Shown: positions 36,778 to 45,133 of the stretch, in pieces
Layout of the letters: every line of letters starts with the position of its first letter
Position numbering within the stretch: position 1 is the first letter of the stretch
Assembly: GCF_004348895.1 (NCBI RefSeq)
Contig: NZ_RRZK01000032.1
Coordinates: 434,001 to 498,000 of the forward strand
Source: Pseudomonas vancouverensis
Lineage (GTDB): Bacteria; Pseudomonadota; Gammaproteobacteria; Pseudomonadales; Pseudomonadaceae
Reading direction: 5' to 3'
Length of the DNA: 64,000 nucleotides
Program-made: the position numbers and the translations under genes
Notes under the pieces: generated by a model
Database searches by the model: none
What the model was told of the DNA's origin: nothing
What the model saw: the letters and a program-made list of their open reading frames with translations, nothing else

Positions 36778-37155
36778 GTGACTGGCTTGTTTATTACGCT
36801 GGAAGGCCCGGAAGGCGCCGGCAAAAGCACCAACCGTGAATACCTGGCCGAGCGTTTGCGCGCTGCCGGTATCGAGGTGGTGCTAACCCGCGAACCGGGC
36901 GGCACGCCACTGGCCGAACGCATTCGAGAAGTGCTGTTGGCGCCGAACGATGAAGTCATGAATTCCGACACTGAGTTGTTGCTGGTGTTTGCCGCGCGTG
37001 CCCAGCACCTGGCCGAAGTGATACGTCCGGCGCTGGCTCGCGGTGCGGTGGTGCTATGTGATCGTTTTACCGCAATGCTAGTTTCTCTTTGGTTGGTAGG
37101 TAAACTTTTTTCGTTTCACCTTTCCAAACTTCTGAAAAACCGCTTTGAAGCTTGA
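36778..37155 (+). pseudogene. tmk: Thymidylate kinase, 3' half replaced at the island junction
   Basis: The first 98 residues are a normal thymidylate kinase start: P-loop GPEGAGKST, the TREPGGTPLAE motif and the conserved VLCDRFT. After T98 (codon 37069-37071) homology stops and 27 unrelated residues follow to a TGA, so the dTMP-binding and LID parts are absent and the 125-aa product cannot be active. GTG start with AAGGA 6 nt upstream. The last native-looking codons (cta tgt gat cgt ttt) are ones rare in this genome's core genes, hinting that the crossover lies a little upstream. holB does not follow. Confidence 0.9.
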
Positions 37156-37292
37156 GCACCCGTGAATATTGGGTCTCCAGCCGATGACTTGAGTTCTGCT
37201 GTCTTATTTATAGCTTCCACTAGATCCGAAACGTAAACAAGCCCCTTTTTCAAATATTTTTCAGCATTTTGTAAACCCAATTGCTCTCGCAA
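37116..37292 (-). CDS. Small unknown protein at the island edge
   Basis: 58-codon frame starting at TTG 37292, with AGGGGGG about 10 nt upstream, and ending inside the replaced tmk tail. The product is lysine-rich and helical (LGLQNAEKYLKKGLVYVSDL, ending in SKRFFRSLER). Its composition looks protein-like and AT-richer than the core. Position within 50 bp of the insertion junction suggests an element-end gene. Unrecognised; coding status is uncertain because of the TTG start and small size. Confidence 0.35.
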   Translation of the reverse strand: MREQLGLQNAEKYLKKGLVYVSDLVEAINKTAELKSSAGDPIFTGAQASKRFFRSLER

Positions 37293-37385
37293 TTCCGATC
37301 ATCCCCCCTTCCTTAAAATGGTGCCACGCCAAAACCCCCGTAATTGCTGGGTTTCAGGGTTTACGTTTTCCAATTTTTTACCGCC

Positions 37386-37592
37386 ATGTTGAATCCAGTT
37401 TCTGTCTCCAAAGCTAATTTTTTGCAGCGAACAAGGGCATTGGATATTGATGTGATGATTGAGCTCGCACGTTTAGCATCCTGCTGGGGAGCGCCACGCA
37501 CTCACGTGGCCAACCCGGATGTTTTGTGCTTTCTCGATCCAGCGCAGACGACCAAAACGATCAAAGTAATGCGAGCGCCCCCTCAAGAGTGA
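37386..37592 (+). CDS. Small hypothetical protein
   Basis: 68-aa frame from ATG 37386, no clear ribosome site. The sequence contains FLQRTRALDIDVMIELARLA, possibly a helix. It ends 28 nt before the IS21 element. May be the remnant of a gene; no family recognised. Confidence 0.25.
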   Translation: MLNPVSVSKANFLQRTRALDIDVMIELARLASCWGAPRTHVANPDVLCFLDPAQTTKTIKVMRAPPQE

Positions 37593-37793
37593 TAGCGCTT
37601 TGCGATCATGTTTATAGTGCTGTTATGTTGGCGCTGATTGAAAACTGACCCACCCTGCCGATTGAAAATTGACCCAGGGCGGATTGCTGATTTTGTCCCA
37701 GCAATTGTGGATAAGCTTAGCAGTAGTGTTCTGGTTGAAGACGCATCGGGCCCCACCGCATGCAGGCATGCGGCAGGGTGTTTATGGTGCAGA

Positions 37794-38597
37794 TCAAAAC
37801 GGTTCATCGTCCTCGATACCATCTTCCTCCTTGCGCTTTCGCTCACGCGACTTGATCTTTGTCTGGGCGGCCAAGGTGCTGTGTTGCAGGCGGTAGGACT
37901 CGTTGCCCGTTTCGACGATGTGGCAGTGGTGTGTCAGCCGATCTAGCAACGCAGTGGTCATCTTGGCGTCGCCAAACACACTCGACCATTCCGAGAAGCT
38001 GAGGTTGGTGGTGATGACCGCGCTGGTGTGTTCGTACAGTTTTGAAAGCAGGTGAAATAACAGCGCGCCACCACTCTGGCTGAAGGGCAAATACCCAAGC
38101 TCATCGAGTATCACCAGGTCTGTTCGAAGCAGTCCTTGGGCAATTCGGCCTGCCTTGCCATCGTACTTTTCACGCTCCAGCAGATTGACGAGATCCACCG
38201 TGGAGAAGAACCGTACTCGTTTGTTATGAGTAGTGATTCCGGACACGGCCAAGGCACTGGCCAGGTGTGTTTTTCCGGTTCCAGGCCCACCGATGAAAAC
38301 TACATTTTGCGCAGTCTCCGTAAATTCAAGGCTGGATAACTCCTTGACCAGACGGGCATCAGCGCTGGAAGCGCTGAAGTCAAAGCCAGCTAAATCACGG
38401 TGCATGGGGAGCTTTGCCATGTTCATCTGATGATTCACAGAGCGCACGGCGCGATCTGCCTGCTCCTGTTGGAGCAGATGTTCAAGCAGCCATTTCGAGG
38501 ATGCCGTCGAAGCTTCTCTCTGGGCCGCCAGCTCTTCCCAAGCCTGCGCCATGCCATGCAGACGCAGTTCTTTAAGTTCTGCCATCAAGTCACGCAT
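37794..38597 (-). CDS. istB: IS21 helper ATPase IstB
   Basis: 267-aa AAA+ ATPase that assists transposition. Walker A GGPGTGKTHLA and Walker B LVILDELGYL are intact. I start it at ATG 38597 (MRDLMAELKEL), which has AGGAGA 6 nt upstream and overlaps the istA stop in ATGCGTGA, showing translational coupling. An earlier in-frame start (38651) is possible but less likely. C-terminus is Lys/Arg/Glu-rich. Confidence 0.93.
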   Translation of the reverse strand: MRDLMAELKELRLHGMAQAWEELAAQREASTASSKWLLEHLLQQEQADRAVRSVNHQMNMAKLPMHRDLAGFDFSASSADARLVKELSSLEFTETAQNVVFIGGPGTGKTHLASALAVSGITTHNKRVRFFSTVDLVNLLEREKYDGKAGRIAQGLLRTDLVILDELGYLPFSQSGGALLFHLLSKLYEHTSAVITTNLSFSEWSSVFGDAKMTTALLDRLTHHCHIVETGNESYRLQHSTLAAQTKIKSRERKRKEEDGIEDDEPF

Positions 38598-40089
38598 TGC
38601 GGCTCTCCTCATCTGTTGTACGGAGTTGGTCATATCGGGCCGTGTTGGCAACGGGAGCCACCTTGAGTTGCAGGCTGGTTTCTACGGAAGGAGGCGGTGC
38701 AGTAGCGGTGAGCCGGGCGAGAACATTTAAGATGTGATCGGCGCTCAGACTTCCCGACTCAAGCACCAGCTCTACCGCTACCAGCACCGGGTCGAGACCG
38801 GCGATGGGCACCGCAGCCAGCACTTGCGTCATGATTCGATCACCGTTGCTGTGACGTCTGAGGCCCCGTTTGAGAAGCCGCAACGGATTGGGTAGATCGG
38901 CAAACGGTGCGCCATTGCGCAGTGCACCCGGCTTGCGCTCGATGAGTGGGATGTAATGCTGCCAGTCAAAACTGACCTGATCTCGATCAAAGAGGCGCTC
39001 GTGGCTGGCGATCATCGTGTCATCGGCGATGACCACGATCCGAGAAGGATACAGACGGCTGCTGACCCACTGGCCGACTCGCTCACAAGGCACCGAATAG
39101 CGATTTCGCGCCACACTGATCAGGCAGGTGCTGGAGACCCGTACCGTGCGCTCGACATAGCCATCAAAGGCCGTCGGCATCGGCATCATTTCGATCCGTT
39201 CCAGCTCCAAAGCCTCCGCCACCGTTAGTCCGTTGTACTGTGGATGCAGCAGCTCGCTCCAAAGCGCACGACAGCGTTGGCCGAGCCAGGCATTCAGCTC
39301 CTCGAAGGTGTGGAACATGCAGTTTTGAGCGTCAAGCCAAATGCGCCGTCGACTGTCTTGAACGTTCTTCTCGACAATGCCCTTTTCCCAGCCAGAGGCG
39401 ACGTTGCAGAAATCCGGATCGAACAGGTAGTGCGCGCACATCACGGCAAACCGTGCATTGACCGTGCGGCCCTTGCCTTTGTTGACCTTGTCGACAGCCG
39501 TTTTCATGTTGTCGTAGATGCCGCGACGCGGCACGCCACCCAACGCTCCGAACGAGCGTGTATGGGCATCGAACAGCATCTCGTGACCTTGGCTAGGGTA
39601 GGCAACCAACCAGAATGCGCGACTGGCGCACAGCTTCATGTGGGAAACCTGGATGCGTCGGAACAGGCCGCCGATCAGCAATCCTTCTTCGCTCCAGTCA
39701 AATTGAAAGGCTTCACCGAGCGCAAACGTCAGCGGCACAAAAGCGCGTAAAGACTTGCCTTGCTCACCTCGCCACGAGCGTACAAACGCCGTGAGCTGGC
39801 TATAGCCGCCGTCATAACCCTCGGCCTTGATCTGCTCGAAAAGTGCTTTGGCGCTTCTGCGGTTGTGCTTTGCCCGGAACGAATCGGCTTTCAGCGCCTG
39901 TTCCAGCGTGTCGTGGAATGGGCTGAGTTTGTTGAAGGTCGCGCACCGCTGGTACGCCGGCTGAGTGGCTTCGGGCGCTCTGACCCATTTTCGGATGGTG
40001 TTTCTCGACAGCCCGGTACGCTTGGCTATCTGGTGCAGCGAGAGCTTGTCGCGGAAGTACATCCGCCGGATTTTTCCCAACATTTCCAT
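38590..40089 (-). CDS. istA: IS21 transposase IstA
   Basis: 499-aa transposase with an N-terminal helix-turn-helix (LSLHQIAKRTGLSRNTIRKW) and a DDE integrase core whose acidic residues appear in FQFDWSEEG, IYDNMKTAV and WEKGIVEKNVQ. The ATG at 40089 follows AGGG at 8 nt. No frameshift; the element looks capable of movement. Confidence 0.93.
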   Translation of the reverse strand: MEMLGKIRRMYFRDKLSLHQIAKRTGLSRNTIRKWVRAPEATQPAYQRCATFNKLSPFHDTLEQALKADSFRAKHNRRSAKALFEQIKAEGYDGGYSQLTAFVRSWRGEQGKSLRAFVPLTFALGEAFQFDWSEEGLLIGGLFRRIQVSHMKLCASRAFWLVAYPSQGHEMLFDAHTRSFGALGGVPRRGIYDNMKTAVDKVNKGKGRTVNARFAVMCAHYLFDPDFCNVASGWEKGIVEKNVQDSRRRIWLDAQNCMFHTFEELNAWLGQRCRALWSELLHPQYNGLTVAEALELERIEMMPMPTAFDGYVERTVRVSSTCLISVARNRYSVPCERVGQWVSSRLYPSRIVVIADDTMIASHERLFDRDQVSFDWQHYIPLIERKPGALRNGAPFADLPNPLRLLKRGLRRHSNGDRIMTQVLAAVPIAGLDPVLVAVELVLESGSLSADHILNVLARLTATAPPPSVETSLQLKVAPVANTARYDQLRTTDEESRNA

Positions 40090-40289
40090 GCTGATCACCC
40101 TGTGTTCTCCTGCTCGGAAAGTGAGCAGAAGCAGTTGAACACCTGGGTCAGTTTTCAGTCGGCAGGACAGCCTTTACTGGGTCAGTTTTCGGTCAGCGGC
40201 AACAGACATACAGGTAATAGAGGGGCGTTGACCGGTCGCATCAAAGTCGAAGTAGCCGGGACAAAAAACCGGCTCTGTCTACATAGCAA

Positions 40290-40757
40290 TCAAGGCGCCA
40301 CGTCGCAAGATGAGCTCATATCGAGGCTGCTGGTGTCCAGGATTTGAGGTTGGTAATTGGTGAGGAATCGGCGCAGCGTGCAGTTGTAGGTGTCGAATCC
40401 TGGCCAGAAATTATGCCAATAATCATAATCAAGGGTCACGGCTTCTTCGCGCTCTAGATCATCGAGAACCTCCCAGGCAGTTTCAAAACGTTTTCTCCAG
40501 TTTGGAGCCGCTAGAAGTCGAGCCGCAGATTCAGAATCCATTTTTGCGTATTTGATAAGCGCATTTATTGCATAATCGTCATCCAATACATTCACTGCCC
40601 CAACTTTGTTGTGAACGGTATCTACAATGTCTAGAATCCAGCCAATAGTTTGGAATCGGCACTTTCTCGCAGAGCGGAATTCCTCACTAAAGCCCGTTAT
40701 TTCAACCCAAGCGAATTCTTGAATTTCACGATGTTCAATGTGAATGACATACGACAT
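40290..40757 (-). CDS. Unknown 155-aa protein downstream of the HEPN gene
   Basis: A strong AAAGGAG 6 nt before ATG 40757 argues for a real gene. The product is acidic and rich in Trp, Tyr and Asp (for example DYDYWHNFWPGFDTY), with no signal peptide or membrane segment. The family is not known to me. It lies 186 nt downstream of the TPR-HEPN gene on the same strand and might be its partner. The IS21 element sits about 80 nt past its stop. Confidence 0.7.
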   Translation of the reverse strand: MSYVIHIEHREIQEFAWVEITGFSEEFRSARKCRFQTIGWILDIVDTVHNKVGAVNVLDDDYAINALIKYAKMDSESAARLLAAPNWRKRFETAWEVLDDLEREEAVTLDYDYWHNFWPGFDTYNCTLRRFLTNYQPQILDTSSLDMSSSCDVAP

Positions 40758-40943
40758 AAGTTGCTCCTTTTGTTGTTATGGTTAATTCTAACATCCAGCT
40801 ACTTTGCCCACAAACACTTTTGGGTTGACAGTTTGGTAAGTTTGGTTATACCGAATTTATAATCGGGTGCACATGAAGCGGCGAACCCTAGTTGATCGGC
40901 TTCTTCCTCAGGGGTTCGTGTGATATGGAATTTACGGCCGGAT

Positions 40944-42497
40944 CTATTCGTCCTCTTCATGCCCCCGAATCCAGTCGTGGTCAGGAATAATCAGCTCTCC
41001 GACCAAGCCACCTTCTCGCTGTGCCAATCCATTTTCGTGTTGAGTAATTGCGAGGGCGAGCATCTGAATGGCTGATCTGGCCACACGCAGGGCGCGTAAC
41101 ACGTCCTGGGTAAACTGCTCGCGATGATGGTGCTCGACTTCAGGTGCTTGTCTGCTGGAAGCTGGATCACCAAGATCATGAAGTACCACGAAGCGGTGCG
41201 TGCCGGAGTTACGCAGCTCCTTTTGTGGTCGAAGGATGCCCTCTTCGCCGGCATAGTCTTCGGCGAGCTCCACAAGGCCGTAGAGGGCTTTGGCGCCTTT
41301 GCGAATGACCGTCTCGACTTTAGTGGAGAGCGGGCGTACGCCCGTCAATTTATCTTTGGCTCCCCGCCATAACGAACCGAAGGAAACGCTGGTGGAAGAC
41401 TGACCTAGTTCAAAGTAGTGATTCGCCGTTACCGCGACCTTGTCGAGCAGGTCAAGCGCTGTCCGGTGAGCAACTATGAGTGCAGAGGTATCCGGGCCGT
41501 AGGTGGCAAAGTCGAGCGTGTCTGAGAATCGACCTGTCTTCGGCCAAACGCTTTCGTCGACAGCTCGCCATGCCAGATCACGGGCAAGAATAAAGTCGCT
41601 CTTGAGCATGTTGAACATGGCGAACAGAGGTGGAGGCGTTGCCACTGCGCCGGGCTCGCGTTCCAATACCGCGGGGAGCATAAGCCAATCCAGCTTGCCC
41701 AATGTTGGGTCGACGAGTTCGACAGCTGGAGCGAGCGTTAGTCGTTCAGTTTCCACCCATGTGATGAACGGATCAGTGTGGGGTGATCGCGGTGGTGGAT
41801 CTCCGAGCTTTTTAGCGAACGCTGCGATTTCCTTTGCTGCCTGCGCACCTGCATATTCGACAATTCGATCCTCGTTTCTATGCGCGATTTTAGCTAGCAT
41901 GATGGCTTCAATGCGCGTCAGATCTGAGCATCCTCCTTGGTCAAAAAGCCACAGCAAATCACGGGCCGCGCGATATGCGGCAACCCCGTTTTCGGGGTCG
42001 ACTTCAAGTGCAGTAAGCCTTGCATCATGGGCTTCGCCCAGCCGTAAACTATTGCTGAACTGGTTCGCGAGATTCGTCCAGGTCTGTGTTCTCAGTGATG
42101 GCTCAGCATCAACGTCTTGGCCAACCTTCCAGAAACACCGGCGCGCCTGCGCACGGTACTCTCGATTACGCTCCTGATGATCCAGCCAACTGGAGTTCCC
42201 CTGCGGATGCCCAGCCGCCGCGACGAGCGCGTTTGCCAAGTTGTAGGTTACGCGGGTGGTTGGATGCAAACTGTGAAGCTCTTGAAACAAAGTGAGGCCT
42301 TCTTCAATTGCATCCTGCTGTTGGGTCATCGCACCTCCATCTACCAGAATGCTCGCCCGTAGATTCAACCAATGGGGTCGCTCAGGTGTATCAAGGTCGA
42401 TCTCACGAGCTTGTGTCACGGCCAGAGCTGGGTTGGTATTCAATAAGTGCTCGAGATGCGTGAACAGCTCGTTGTAACGGCTAAGTATTGATGGCAT
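40944..42497 (-). CDS. TPR-HEPN protein, LA2681 type (candidate RNase toxin)
   Basis: 517-aa protein. The N-terminal two-thirds are helical repeats, TPR-like (for example VTYNLANALVAAAGHP and TWTNLANQFSNSLRLGEAHD, with about 35-residue spacing). The C-terminal region matches the LA2681-type HEPN domain: TALDLLDKVAVTANHYFELG, VSFGSLW, LYGLVELAED, then the RX4H active motif RNSGTH at R429-H434. HEPN proteins of this kind are predicted metal-independent RNases used in stress or phage defence. ATG 42497 was chosen over 42539 on the modest GAGAG site. Upstream XRE gene is the probable regulator. Confidence 0.72.
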   Translation of the reverse strand: MPSILSRYNELFTHLEHLLNTNPALAVTQAREIDLDTPERPHWLNLRASILVDGGAMTQQQDAIEEGLTLFQELHSLHPTTRVTYNLANALVAAAGHPQGNSSWLDHQERNREYRAQARRCFWKVGQDVDAEPSLRTQTWTNLANQFSNSLRLGEAHDARLTALEVDPENGVAAYRAARDLLWLFDQGGCSDLTRIEAIMLAKIAHRNEDRIVEYAGAQAAKEIAAFAKKLGDPPPRSPHTDPFITWVETERLTLAPAVELVDPTLGKLDWLMLPAVLEREPGAVATPPPLFAMFNMLKSDFILARDLAWRAVDESVWPKTGRFSDTLDFATYGPDTSALIVAHRTALDLLDKVAVTANHYFELGQSSTSVSFGSLWRGAKDKLTGVRPLSTKVETVIRKGAKALYGLVELAEDYAGEEGILRPQKELRNSGTHRFVVLHDLGDPASSRQAPEVEHHHREQFTQDVLRALRVARSAIQMLALAITQHENGLAQREGGLVGELIIPDHDWIRGHEEDE

Positions 42498-42663
42498 TGG
42501 ACGGCTCTCGTGTCGTGGGTGCGATTCTCTGCAACTCATAGGCCGAGTACCAAGAGCCTACTAATCATTCCATATTCTGATGGAGTGATTACAGCTAGGG
42601 CGCAGGTAGAGGATAGGTGAGAAATGGTAAGAGGCGTCGAGCGCAGACAATGCTAGATCAGAT

Positions 42664-43143
42664 TCAGGATTCTTCGTCCGGATCGGTCATTTTCCAAAGG
42701 TCGTGAACCGTGGACTTTGGAAGCCCCAACTTCTCCGTCGTCGCTTTTTGTGTGAGGCCTTCTCGCTTGCACAGTCGGACGGCGGCCAGCTTGCGTAGTT
42801 GCTCACTTGCGCGTGATTTGGGTACGCCAGATTGCATGCTGTCGACCAATTCCTTCAGCCCTCCCATCCTCTCAAAATCAGCAAGCTCCTTCTGAACCCG
42901 CTGAAGAACCTCGGAGGGGGAGACTTCGTCGCGGACTGCGAGAGACAGAGTCAGCAGAGTGACTGGGTCAAATTGAAGCGCCTTAGACAGCTTTTCCAGC
43001 TTGTTCAGGGTGGGAGAGGACTTCGCATTTTCAATTTGCCAAAAGTGTTTGCGATCACTGACATCTCCCAGGTCTTGCTGAGATAAACCTCTGACCGCTC
43101 GGACAGCCTTTAGTACGGCTGCGAACCCATTGCTCAATGACAT
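42664..43143 (-). CDS. XRE-family regulator with a second C-terminal HTH
   Basis: 159-aa protein with an N-terminal XRE helix-turn-helix (about 8-62: LSQQDLGDVSDRKHFWQIE, PTLNKLEKLSKAL) and a C-terminal HTH-like segment (about 128-152: LTQKATTEKLGLPKSTVHDLW). GAGGG lies 6 nt before ATG 43143. Same strand as the HEPN gene 166 nt downstream, divergent from the metallophosphoesterase. A palindrome overlapping its ribosome site suggests autoregulation. Function inferred. Confidence 0.82.
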   Translation of the reverse strand: MSLSNGFAAVLKAVRAVRGLSQQDLGDVSDRKHFWQIENAKSSPTLNKLEKLSKALQFDPVTLLTLSLAVRDEVSPSEVLQRVQKELADFERMGGLKELVDSMQSGVPKSRASEQLRKLAAVRLCKREGLTQKATTEKLGLPKSTVHDLWKMTDPDEES

Positions 43144-43150
43144 CAGCGTC

Positions 43151-43165
43151 CCTCGAAAAACGAGG
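43151..43165. promoter_or_regulatory. Palindrome overlapping the XRE ribosome-binding site
   Basis: CCTCG-AAAAA-CGAGG, a perfect 5-bp inverted repeat, directly before the XRE start. On the mRNA its second arm is CGAGG, part of the Shine-Dalgarno GAGGG. It could be an operator for the XRE protein or a hairpin hiding the ribosome site. A second palindrome, GTAGATCTAC, lies at 43225-43234. Confidence 0.4.
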
Positions 43166-43342
43166 ATGTAGCCATGTTGCGCAGTCCGGAACGACGGTAT
43201 ATAGTCCCCTTGCCGGATTTTCGGGTAGATCTACATGGCTGTAGAACCGTGCCAAAGCATCGGCGTCTGCCTCGCTGGAACGCCTGCCCACGAGCCTTTA
43301 CTAGCCTTATCAATTTAGCTGTAAATCGAGACCAGGCCATTG

Positions 43343-44074
43343 ATGAAGCTTCACGTGCTGTCAGATCTGCACAACGAATTTTCGCCCTATCAGCCCACGG
43401 CCAATGCCTTTGACCTAGTGATTTTGGGCGGAGACATTGATGTCAAAGGGAGGGGCGTGACATGGGCAAATGAAGCCTTTCAGTGCCCTGTCATCTACAT
43501 CTGCGGTAATCACGAATACTATGGTGGCCACATTGATCACACGCTGCGCAAGATGAAGGAAGCCGCCTTACCGCACGTCCACGTCCTGGAAAACGAAACC
43601 TTTATTTGGAATCAAACAAGGTTCCTCTGCGCCACCGCCTGGACTGATTTCTCCGCCACTGGAAATGTCGTGGCAGCTGCCCAAAACGCATTGGAACGGA
43701 TGAATGATTTCAGTGTAATCCGTATTGATGACAGCTTCCGCAAGCTGCGCCCTTGTGACCTTTTCAACCGAAATCACGCAACGCACGACTGGCTTGCCCA
43801 TGAACTGGATAAACCTTTCGACGGCAAAACCGTTGTCGTGACGCATCACGCACCTGTGCGCGAAGTGGTCGGGGATAAGTATGAGGGGCATCTGATCGCT
43901 GCTTACACCAACAGCTGGCATGCGCTTCTGGAAAAAGCGGATCTCTGGATTTTCGGTCATACGCATCGCGCCATCGACGTCAAGTTAGGCCGGTGTCGTG
44001 TGGTCTCTAACCCTCGCGGCTACCCACGCGAAGACACTAGTTTTGATCCTAGTCTGGTGGTTAGCCTTTCATGA
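43343..44074 (+). CDS. Calcineurin-like metallophosphoesterase
   Basis: 243-aa enzyme with all metal-binding motifs: SDLHNE (D8, H10), GGDID (D31), GNHEYY (N56, H57), THHAPV and GHTHRA. No signal peptide, so cytoplasmic. Start ATG 43343; the preceding TTG is in frame but less likely. Substrate unknown: related proteins cleave nucleic-acid or nucleotide phosphodiesters or phosphoproteins. It diverges from the XRE-HEPN genes across a 199-nt region. Confidence 0.88.
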   Translation: MKLHVLSDLHNEFSPYQPTANAFDLVILGGDIDVKGRGVTWANEAFQCPVIYICGNHEYYGGHIDHTLRKMKEAALPHVHVLENETFIWNQTRFLCATAWTDFSATGNVVAAAQNALERMNDFSVIRIDDSFRKLRPCDLFNRNHATHDWLAHELDKPFDGKTVVVTHHAPVREVVGDKYEGHLIAAYTNSWHALLEKADLWIFGHTHRAIDVKLGRCRVVSNPRGYPREDTSFDPSLVVSLS

Positions 44075-44241
44075 GTGCAATGAGACGTCATGCGTCCACC
44101 AAGCACGCCATGAAACCTGTGAAACGGTTCTGGCGCATATCGACCATGTCTACATTCCAATGCTGTAAGCGCGCCGGTCGGTGTCCGGTTTTACATGATA
44201 TGCGGACTTTGAATGATGCGTAGAAAAGACCAAACACGACC

Positions 44242-44586
44242 ATGGGTGACTCAGATGCACTTCTCAGTCGCAGCGTTATGAGCGAGGTAGAGCGTGGCCC
44301 ATCGATTCCGTCAGCAGTCGCCATGGCAATGGAGATGGATTTCGGTATGCCCATCACAGCGTATTTATTTGCAGCCGTAGACAGCCCTCCAATCCTGATG
44401 GGGACAGTCTATGGCGATACAACCGGGCGTTTTCGCGAAGGTGCCAGCATCCGCACGTCCAGGATTACAGGCGTCAACTTCGTCAATGGCTATTCAATAT
44501 TTCACACCGTTGCAGGAAGTCAGTATTTGGTAGTCAGTTGGGCGCCGGGCGGCAACAACCTTTATATGAATCGGATTTATCACTGA
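44242..44586 (+). CDS. Small hypothetical protein
   Basis: 114-aa frame from ATG 44242 (or ATG 44278, MSEVERG); neither has a good ribosome site. The C-terminal half (MGTVYGDTTGRFREGASIRT to the end) has alternating hydrophobic residues suggesting a beta barrel-like fold. No family recognised. First of a run of short genes on the same strand. Confidence 0.55.
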   Translation: MGDSDALLSRSVMSEVERGPSIPSAVAMAMEMDFGMPITAYLFAAVDSPPILMGTVYGDTTGRFREGASIRTSRITGVNFVNGYSIFHTVAGSQYLVVSWAPGGNNLYMNRIYH

Positions 44587-44700
44587 GCGATCTGCAATTG
44601 CGGATACGCGTCGCAAAAAAGCTTCGGGTTATCCAGGTGGTAAAGGGGATCGGGAAAAGATTCTTGACCTGGTATGCGGGGCAAGAGTTGAAGCGAGATT

Positions 44701-45114
44701 ATGAATACAAGAGTTATGGATGCAGACCTGCTGAGCGATTTACTGTTCGGCTCAGCACGCCCTCTAGGAGGCTCAAAACTTGGCGACGATGAGTTGATCC
44801 AACTGGCCGCCGATGCCTTCAGAGAAAAGCCTTTTTGCATCGTCAGACACTGGATGATTTTGGATGTGATGCTCCCAGAATTTCAGGAGCGAGAAATCAA
44901 AGCGCAGGGGCTTGAGGCAACACTTTTGTATGCCCTCGCAGCGGTGTTCGACAGCCAGAACAAGTACCAGCCTGGCGATAGGATCGTAAGCGGATATCAA
45001 CGTGATTTTGACGGCTGCTTTTTTGAAAGTAACGACACGATCTTCATCTTGGCCGGCCGAGGAGCGCGCAAGCATGCGAGCTTTCCCGCTGTCCAGGCAC
45101 TATCTGCGTATTAG
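44701..45114 (+). CDS. Hypothetical protein, DUF6957-like
   Basis: 137-aa protein. The pattern of a conserved middle (QGLEATLLYALAAVFDSQNKYQPGD) followed by GCFFESNDTIFILAGRGARK recalls the DUF6957 family seen in pseudomonads; this is from memory and unverified. No catalytic motif visible. The next gene begins 20 nt after its stop. Confidence 0.6.
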   Translation: MNTRVMDADLLSDLLFGSARPLGGSKLGDDELIQLAADAFREKPFCIVRHWMILDVMLPEFQEREIKAQGLEATLLYALAAVFDSQNKYQPGDRIVSGYQRDFDGCFFESNDTIFILAGRGARKHASFPAVQALSAY

Positions 45115-45133
45115 TAAGCGAGCACAAAATCCA

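Larger units (their letters stand above)
37621..40208 (-). mobile_element. IS21-family insertion sequence
   Basis: Complete element with istA and istB reading leftward. Ends are related inverted repeats: left TGTTGGCGCTGATTGAAAAC from 37626 against the reverse complement of the right end, TGTTGCCGCTGACCGAAAAC ending at 40204; outer limits 37621 and 40208 are also TG/CA. Each end carries a second inner copy of the GAAAACTGACCCA repeat, the multiple-repeat layout of IS21 ends. I cannot see a clear target duplication on either choice of ends. Confidence 0.9.

Noticed and set aside
37386..37592. Reading the 68-aa frame as part of a longer gene interrupted by IS21
   Set aside because: It ends with a stop 28 nt before the IS, and the other flank of the IS does not continue any frame.
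37072..37700. Search for an integrase or recombinase gene at the left island end
   Set aside because: No frame in any direction shows tyrosine or serine recombinase motifs; the recombination genes must lie outside the window.
40254..40274. AGCCGG/CCGGCT hairpin downstream of the 155-aa gene
   Set aside because: The T-run is in the loop and not behind the stem, so it is not a standard terminator; no function assigned.
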